A stretch of 64,000 nucleotides of DNA from Prevotella sp. UBA2725 (GTDB lineage: Bacteria > Bacteroidota > Bacteroidia > Bacteroidales > Bacteroidaceae), in contig DEKJ01000057.1 in assembly GCA_002353825.1 (NCBI GenBank), forward strand, positions 124,001-188,000, read 5' to 3'. Numbering within the stretch: position 1 is the first letter of the stretch; the number at the start of each line of letters is the position of its first letter. Below the pieces are notes generated by a model. It was not told the DNA's origin. It did no database searches and saw nothing but the letters and a program-made list of their open reading frames with translations. Shown here one piece after another: positions 59,037-64,000 of the stretch. The position numbers and the translations under genes are program-made.

Positions 59037-60140
59037 ATGAAAGTATTAGTTCAGAAGTTGGCGGTCTTAGCCGTCGTGGGAAGTGTGCAGACACTCAGTT
59101 CCTGTAAGAAACAACAGCAGCAAGCTTCCGTTCCCAATTACAAAATTATCACTTGTCAGAAGAGCGATGCCACCATCAAGCACGAATACACCTGCACCCT
59201 TCAAGGCGAGCAGGCTGTAGAGATCCGACCGCAGATCAGCGGCACGATCACACGCATCTGCGTCGACGAAGGTCAGAACGTGAAGAAAGGTCAGGTGCTC
59301 TTCATCATCGACCAGGCTCCTTATCGCGACGCCATCCGTCAGGCCTTGGCTCAGGTGAGCAGCGCCCGCGCCACCTTGGCTAACAGCCGGCTAACACTGC
59401 AGAGCAAGCGCGAGCTCCGCCAGCAGCATGTTGTGAGCGACTTCGACCTTCGCCAAGCAGAGAACAACGCTTCTCAAGCTGCTGCTTCCTTGGCAAATGC
59501 ACAGGCTCAATTGCAGTCGGCCCGTACTAACTTCTCCTATACCGTTGTGCGCAGTCCGGCCAATGGCGTCATCGGCATGATCAATTATCGTGTAGGCGCC
59601 CTCGTGAGTGCTTCCATCACCAATCCGTTGACAACAGTGAGCGACAACTCGCGCATCCGTGCTTACTTCTCCATTACGGAGAATGCGTTGGAGGAATATA
59701 TTCAGGACTACGGTTCCGTAAGCAATGTACTGAAGAATCTGCCACCGGTGCAGCTCAAGAGCAACAGTGGCAAGCTGCTGAACATGACGGCTCATGTCGA
59801 TGCTATCAGTGGCAATGTAGACAGCAGCACGGGCGCCGTGACCTGCCGCGCCACATTCAACAATGCCAACGGGCTGCTCCGCAACGGTGGCAATGGGGTC
59901 ATCGTCATGCCTTATAAGATTCATCAGGCGATCATCATTCCGCAGGAGGCAACGTTCGACCTGCAGAACAAAATCTTCGTCTATAAGGTTGTGAACAAGA
60001 AGGCCAAGAGTCAGGAGATCAAGATCATCGACCACAGTGACGGCCAGCATTATATCGTGCTCTCGGGACTGAATGTCGGCGACCGCATCGTCGGTGAGGG
60101 TGCCGGCTTGCTCTCTGAAGGCACTCAGGTAGAAAAATAA
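59037..60140 (+). CDS. RND efflux periplasmic adaptor (membrane fusion protein)
   Basis: A 367-residue AcrA-like lipoprotein (lipobox LSSC, Cys23) that links the RND pump to the outer-membrane factor. Order: biotinyl-lipoyl half (VEIRPQISGTITRICVDEGQ), alpha-hairpin (about 95-160, Ala/Gln-rich coiled coil), second lipoyl half (VRSPANGVIGMINYRVG), beta-barrel (RIRAYFSITENALEEYI) and the membrane-proximal domain. All parts are present and the gene is intact. 20 bases upstream of the pump gene. Confidence 0.95.
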   Translation: MKVLVQKLAVLAVVGSVQTLSSCKKQQQQASVPNYKIITCQKSDATIKHEYTCTLQGEQAVEIRPQISGTITRICVDEGQNVKKGQVLFIIDQAPYRDAIRQALAQVSSARATLANSRLTLQSKRELRQQHVVSDFDLRQAENNASQAAASLANAQAQLQSARTNFSYTVVRSPANGVIGMINYRVGALVSASITNPLTTVSDNSRIRAYFSITENALEEYIQDYGSVSNVLKNLPPVQLKSNSGKLLNMTAHVDAISGNVDSSTGAVTCRATFNNANGLLRNGGNGVIVMPYKIHQAIIIPQEATFDLQNKIFVYKVVNKKAKSQEIKIIDHSDGQHYIVLSGLNVGDRIVGEGAGLLSEGTQVEK

Positions 60141-60160
60141 ACGAATAAAAGCGAAAGATT

Positions 60161-63100
60161 ATGAGTATCAAGACCTTTTTGAATCGTCCTATTTTCTCCT
60201 GTGTCATCTCCGTGCTCATCGTCATGGTAGGTGTCATCGGACTTGTCAACCTGCCAATGGAGCAGTATCCGGATATCGCGCCTCCGACAATCGTAGTGAG
60301 TGCCACCTATACCGGTGCCAACTCCGATGCCGTACTGAAAAGTGTCATCGTACCGTTGGAGGAAGCCATCAACGGTGTGGAGGATATGTCGTATATGACC
60401 TCTTCAGCTACGAACACAGGTAGTGCCTCGATCACCATCACCTTCGACCAAGGCACAGACCCGGATATGGCGTTGATCAATGTGAAGAACCGCATCTCCC
60501 AGGCTGAGGGTAAACTGCCGCAGGAGGTGACGAAGATCGGTGTCTCAGTGCAGAAACGACAGAACTCCATGCTGAAGATCATCTCGCTCTATAGTCCATC
60601 CGACAAGTACGACAACGACTTCATTACAAACTACTTCAAGATCAATATCGAGCCGAAATTGCTACGTATCAAGGGTGTGGGCAATGTCATGGAGATGGGT
60701 AACGAGTATGCCATGCGTATCTGGCTCGACCCGCAAAAGATGGCAAGCTACGACCTCCAACCGAGCGATGTCACCAATGCCCTGAGCACACAGAACATCG
60801 AGTCGTCGACAGGTACCCTCGGTGAGGATTCGAAGAATACGTTCCAATATACCTTGAAATACAAAGGTCGTTTGCAGAACTCTGAGCAGTTCGACTCCAT
60901 TGTCATCAAGAGTCTCCCCGACGGCAGTGTACTGCGGTTAAGCGACATTGCCAAGACTGAACTCGGAACGACAAGCTACTCCATGGACGGTAGCTTCAAC
61001 GCTCACAATGGAACTGTAGCAATGGTCAGTCAGACGGCTGGCAGTAATGCGCATGAGATCAACCAAAAGATCGACCAGCTCATAGAAGAGGTCAAGCCCG
61101 ACCTCCCCAACGACCTCACGATCTCTACGCTGATGGATACCAACGACTTCCTCAACGCTGCCATGGGCGAAGTAATCAAAACGCTGTTCGAGACGATCAT
61201 CCTCGTCATCATCGTCGTGTACATCTTCCTCCAGAGCGGACGGGCCACGGTTATCCCCGCAGTCTCCATCTGCGTGTCTCTGATAGGAACCTTTGCATTC
61301 ATGTATATCGCCGACTTCTCACTGAACCTCCTGACGCTCTTTGCTCTCGTGCTCGTCATCGGTACTGTGGTTGATGATGCCATCGTCGTTGTCGAAGCTG
61401 TACAGGCGAAGTTCGACGAAGGCTATACGCAACCTTATACGGCAACAAGCAAAGCCATGGACGGCATCTCCTCTGCTATCTTCACCACCTCCCTGGTGTT
61501 CATGGCTGTGTTCATCCCGACCTCGTTCATGGGAGGCACGAGTGGTACCTATTATAAGCAGTTCGGTCTGACAATGGCCGTGGCCGTGGGTATCTCTTGT
61601 CTCAATGCCCTGACGCTCTGCCCTGCCCTCAGTTCCCTGCTTATGACGCCTCATGTAGAAGCCAAAGACGGTAAAAAAGCCTCATTTTCCACACGTTTCA
61701 GCAAAGCCTTCAACACCTCTTTCCGTGCCCTCACGGCAAAGTATGTGCATGGCATCCAGCACTCCTTCCGCCACAAATGGATGGCTTGGGGACTGCTCGG
61801 TGTCGCTGTCGTGGCACTCGCAGTGATGATGAAGACAACGGCTACGGGATTGATCCCCGATGAGGATATGGGTACCATCTTCGTCAATATTTCCACACCG
61901 GCCGGATCCACATTGAATCAGACCAAGAAGAGCGTGCTCGAAGCCTGCGACTCCGTAAAGAATATACCGGAGATTGAGAACTATTCTACCGTCGCCGGCT
62001 ACAGTATGCTCGGAGGTGAAGGTACCAACGGAGGTATGCTGATCATCAAGCTCAAGGACTGGAACGAACGTAAAGGCGATGGCCAGGACATTAACTCTGT
62101 CATCAGTAAGATCATGATGAAGACGCAGAACATCAAGTCGGCTTCTATCTTTGCCTTCGCGCAGCCTACGATCATGGACTACTCTTCCACCAATGGTGTG
62201 GAACTCTATGTTCAGGATCATGCCGGGGGTTCGATCAATGATCTGATGACGAATACGAACAAGTTTATTGCGGCTCTGAGCAAGCGACCCGAGATCTCTC
62301 AGGCTTATACCAGTTACGACGTGCGCTATCCGCAGTATAATCTCGATGTCGATGCAGCAGAGTGCAAGCGCTACGGCATAGAGCCTACGGATGTGCTCGA
62401 TGTCATCGGCGGCTATATCGGCGGCAGCTATGCATCCAATTTCAATGCGTTCTCGAAGCTCTATCGTGTCATGGTGCAGGCTTCTCTCGACAAACGCCTC
62501 GACAAGGATGCACTCGACAATATCATGGTGAAGACTTCCGGAGGAATGACGCCGGTGGGACAGTTCATCAAACTCAAGAAGAGCTACGGTCCGATGCAGC
62601 TCAATCGCTTCGACCTCTACAACGCTATCTCTGTCAATGTGATGCCGGCCGATGGCTATACCTCAGGTGATGTCATCAAGGCTATCTCTGCCGTGAGCAA
62701 ACAGACGTTGCCACATAACTACGGCTACGAATATACGGGTATGACGCGTGAGGAGAGTGAGAGCTCTTCCAACACCGTGATCATCTTCGCCATCTGTGTT
62801 GCCTTTATCTATCTTTTGCTCGCAGCGCTCTTCGAGAGTTTGTTCATTCCGTTGGCCGTACTGCTGAGTGTTCCCTTCGGACTCTGTGGCAGTTTCCTCT
62901 TCGCCAATATCTTTGGACTGGCCAACAACATCTACCTCCAGGTGGGATTGATCATGCTGATTGGATTGTTGTCAAAGACAGCCATCCTTCTCACCGAGTA
63001 TGCTTTAACGCGCCGCAAGGCAGGCATGTCCATCGTCACGGCAGCTTTCTCCGCAGCCAAGGCACGTCTTCGTCCTATCCTGATGACAGCTATCTGTATG

Positions 63101-63304
63101 ATTGTGGGTATGCTCCCGTTAGCATTCTCCACGGGTGCCGGTGCCAATGGTAACAAGGTGCTTGCTCTCGGTGTCATCGGTGGTATGACGGTGGGAACTA
63201 TTGCCCTGCTCTTTATGGTTCCCGTCTTCTTCATCGCCTTCCAGGCTTTACAGGAGAAGCTCATGCCGGCAAGGAGCCATGAGATTGAAGTATTGCAAAA
63301 ATAG
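60161..63304 (+). CDS. RND multidrug efflux pump, HAE1 family (AcrB-like)
   Basis: A 1047-residue inner-membrane proton/drug antiporter of standard length. It starts MSIKTFLNRPIFSCVISVLI and has twelve transmembrane helices in two blocks, with large periplasmic loops after TM1 and TM7. Family motifs: GxNLPMEQYPDIAPPTI-type VNLPMEQYPDIAPPTI, LVLVIGTVVDDAIVVVEAV with the paired Asp of the proton relay in TM4, and GLLSKTAILLTEYA in TM10/11. The gene is intact. The substrate is not predictable. Its outer-membrane partner downstream carries a nonsense codon. Confidence 0.96.
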   Translation: MSIKTFLNRPIFSCVISVLIVMVGVIGLVNLPMEQYPDIAPPTIVVSATYTGANSDAVLKSVIVPLEEAINGVEDMSYMTSSATNTGSASITITFDQGTDPDMALINVKNRISQAEGKLPQEVTKIGVSVQKRQNSMLKIISLYSPSDKYDNDFITNYFKINIEPKLLRIKGVGNVMEMGNEYAMRIWLDPQKMASYDLQPSDVTNALSTQNIESSTGTLGEDSKNTFQYTLKYKGRLQNSEQFDSIVIKSLPDGSVLRLSDIAKTELGTTSYSMDGSFNAHNGTVAMVSQTAGSNAHEINQKIDQLIEEVKPDLPNDLTISTLMDTNDFLNAAMGEVIKTLFETIILVIIVVYIFLQSGRATVIPAVSICVSLIGTFAFMYIADFSLNLLTLFALVLVIGTVVDDAIVVVEAVQAKFDEGYTQPYTATSKAMDGISSAIFTTSLVFMAVFIPTSFMGGTSGTYYKQFGLTMAVAVGISCLNALTLCPALSSLLMTPHVEAKDGKKASFSTRFSKAFNTSFRALTAKYVHGIQHSFRHKWMAWGLLGVAVVALAVMMKTTATGLIPDEDMGTIFVNISTPAGSTLNQTKKSVLEACDSVKNIPEIENYSTVAGYSMLGGEGTNGGMLIIKLKDWNERKGDGQDINSVISKIMMKTQNIKSASIFAFAQPTIMDYSSTNGVELYVQDHAGGSINDLMTNTNKFIAALSKRPEISQAYTSYDVRYPQYNLDVDAAECKRYGIEPTDVLDVIGGYIGGSYASNFNAFSKLYRVMVQASLDKRLDKDALDNIMVKTSGGMTPVGQFIKLKKSYGPMQLNRFDLYNAISVNVMPADGYTSGDVIKAISAVSKQTLPHNYGYEYTGMTREESESSSNTVIIFAICVAFIYLLLAALFESLFIPLAVLLSVPFGLCGSFLFANIFGLANNIYLQVGLIMLIGLLSKTAILLTEYALTRRKAGMSIVTAAFSAAKARLRPILMTAICMIVGMLPLAFSTGAGANGNKVLALGVIGGMTVGTIALLFMVPVFFIAFQALQEKLMPARSHEIEVLQK

Positions 63305-63317
63305 AATACCCGGTATT

Positions 63318-63350
63318 AGTGCAGTGGCCGGCCTTGTACCGGCCACCACT
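63318..63350 (+). repeat. Short GC hairpin (module D half) between the pump and outer-membrane factor genes
   Basis: GTGCAGTGGCCGGCCTTGTA, then CCGGCCACCAC: the stem GTGGCCGG/CCGGCCAC closes a short loop. Nearly the same sequence as 15605-15632 in mosaic element copy 2 and the D arm in copy 1. It lies inside the operon, without a T-run. Confidence 0.75.
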
Positions 63351-63369
63351 CGAAAAAGTAATCAAAAAC

Positions 63370-64000
63370 ATGAAAATCATCTATATATATGTCGCTGCAG
63401 CAGCCCTGCTCTTGGGCAGCTGCGCCTCATGGAAACAAATACACACCGACTACAGTCCACAGAAGATTGTGGGTGACAGCGTGATAAGACAGGAGTTTCT
63501 CTCCGACACGACGCAGACCATCGCTTTGAAGCAGTGGCGTGAGTTCTACAAGGACCCACAGCTGCAAAGTCTCATCAGTAAGGCGTTGGAGAACAACTCC
63601 GACCTGCGAAAAGCCAGCCTTAAGATAGAGGAGGCAGAAGCCAACTTGCAACAGAGTAAGCGAGCTCTCGGGCCTTCAGCCGACATCGCTGCAACAGGCT
63701 CCGTCTCGAAGTTTGGCTCAAACAGTGCCACGAAGACCTATTCTATCGGGCCCGAGGTTAGCTGGACTGCGGATCTCATCGGAAAGTTGAACAACAACAA
63801 GAAGGCCGCCCTTGCCACGGTGGAAGAACGACAGTATGCTGCATAAGCTGTACAAGTGGAACTCATCGCTACGGTAGCAGCCGACTATTACACGCTTGAG
63901 ACCCTTGATGCGAAAATTAATGTCACAGAGAATACCGTGGCAAGCTGGAAAGAATATATCCAGACTGAGAAAGCGCTCATGAAAGCCGGTGAAGCTGATG
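63370..64000 (+). pseudogene. Outer-membrane efflux factor (TolC/OprM-like) with a premature in-frame TAA; 3' end outside window
   Basis: From ATG 63370 a lipoprotein signal (lipobox LGSC, Cys18) is followed by the N-terminal part of an OprM/NodT-type factor (FYKDPQLQSLISKALENNSD; ADIAATGSVSKFG; VSWTADLIGKLNNNKKAALA). The frame stops at TAA (63844-63846, codon 159). It then resumes in the same frame as AVQVELIATVAADYYTLETL, DAKINVTENTVASWKEYI to the window edge, matching the family. The codon is CAA (Gln) in the simplest ancestral reading, so CAA to TAA. The protein made would be 158 residues and could not form the trimeric barrel. Start 63370 is chosen for the signal peptide. Confidence 0.88.

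Noticed and set aside
58102..63846. A reassigned stop codon explaining both interrupted efflux genes
   Set aside because: The two premature stops are different codons (TGA and TAA), and both serve as normal stops in many intact genes here.
1..64000. tRNA, rRNA, tmRNA, SRP RNA or RNase P genes
   Set aside because: I looked in every gap for T-loop-like GTTCGA-type sequence with matching stems and for known RNA cores, and found none; CAGTTCGAATG at about 12807 lacks an acceptor stem.

Overview
The window looks like a chromosomal segment of a Bacteroidales bacterium, most likely Prevotellaceae. This is inferred from the gene families: a Bacteroidetes-type serine palmitoyltransferase, an HU-CCDC81/SPOR protein, a long PPi-dependent phosphofructokinase, the hisB fusion and many SPase II lipoproteins. 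Promoters also follow the Bacteroidetes pattern (TTTG, about 20 bases, TAnnTTTG) rather than the E. coli one. No rRNA, tRNA, CRISPR array, prophage or intact insertion sequence was found. Most of the window is ordinary core genome, densely packed on both strands.

Layout. 1-4.8 kb: the end of a transporter gene, a hypothetical gene, a radical SAM gene, a membrane protein and hisB, ending convergent with a GH25 lysozyme. 4.8-14.6 kb: pfp, an acyltransferase, a secreted amidase/golvesin protein, a YgiQ radical SAM protein and a PP2C-like/TruA fusion. 14.8-21.5 kb: trxA, tsaE, dnaE, and psd-pssA for phosphatidylethanolamine. 21.9-26.3 kb: a MORN protein/glgB/membrane-protein operon. 26.4-30.4 kb: kdsB, serine palmitoyltransferase facing a sphingosine/diacylglycerol-kinase-like gene, HU, and a 29-residue basic protein. 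30.4-36.6 kb: RNase E/G, a GH13 amylase fused to an AlaX-type tRNA-editing domain, fabD, and rpsF-rpsR-rplI. 37-43.3 kb: nspC, prs, and a minus-strand cluster rfbC/lipoprotein/small secreted protein/L,D-transpeptidase/ECF sigma. 43.4-54.7 kb: HU-CCDC81/SPOR, FHA, an HMA-AraC protein, cdd, a beta-helix lipoprotein, a HAD phosphatase, rsmG-MBL-ruvC-modF-like-5'-nucleotidase, and nudC. 55-64 kb: an AspT-type transporter and an RND efflux locus (AraC regulator, adaptor, pump, outer-membrane factor).

The unusual content is of three kinds. First, two unexpected in-frame gene fusions: PP2C-like with TruA, and GH13 with AlaX, the latter keeping all four zinc ligands of the editing domain. Second, the efflux locus carries two independent in-frame nonsense codons. 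One (TGA) sits inside the HTH of the AraC regulator and one (TAA) inside the outer-membrane factor, and in both cases the family sequence resumes in the same frame after the stop. Third, gene ends carry repeats that the genes do not explain: five copies of a mosaic palindromic element of about 270-500 bp, three 22-bp-period tandem arrays of two sequence families, a 26-bp tandem repeat, and a 43-bp inverted repeat around an AT-rich segment.
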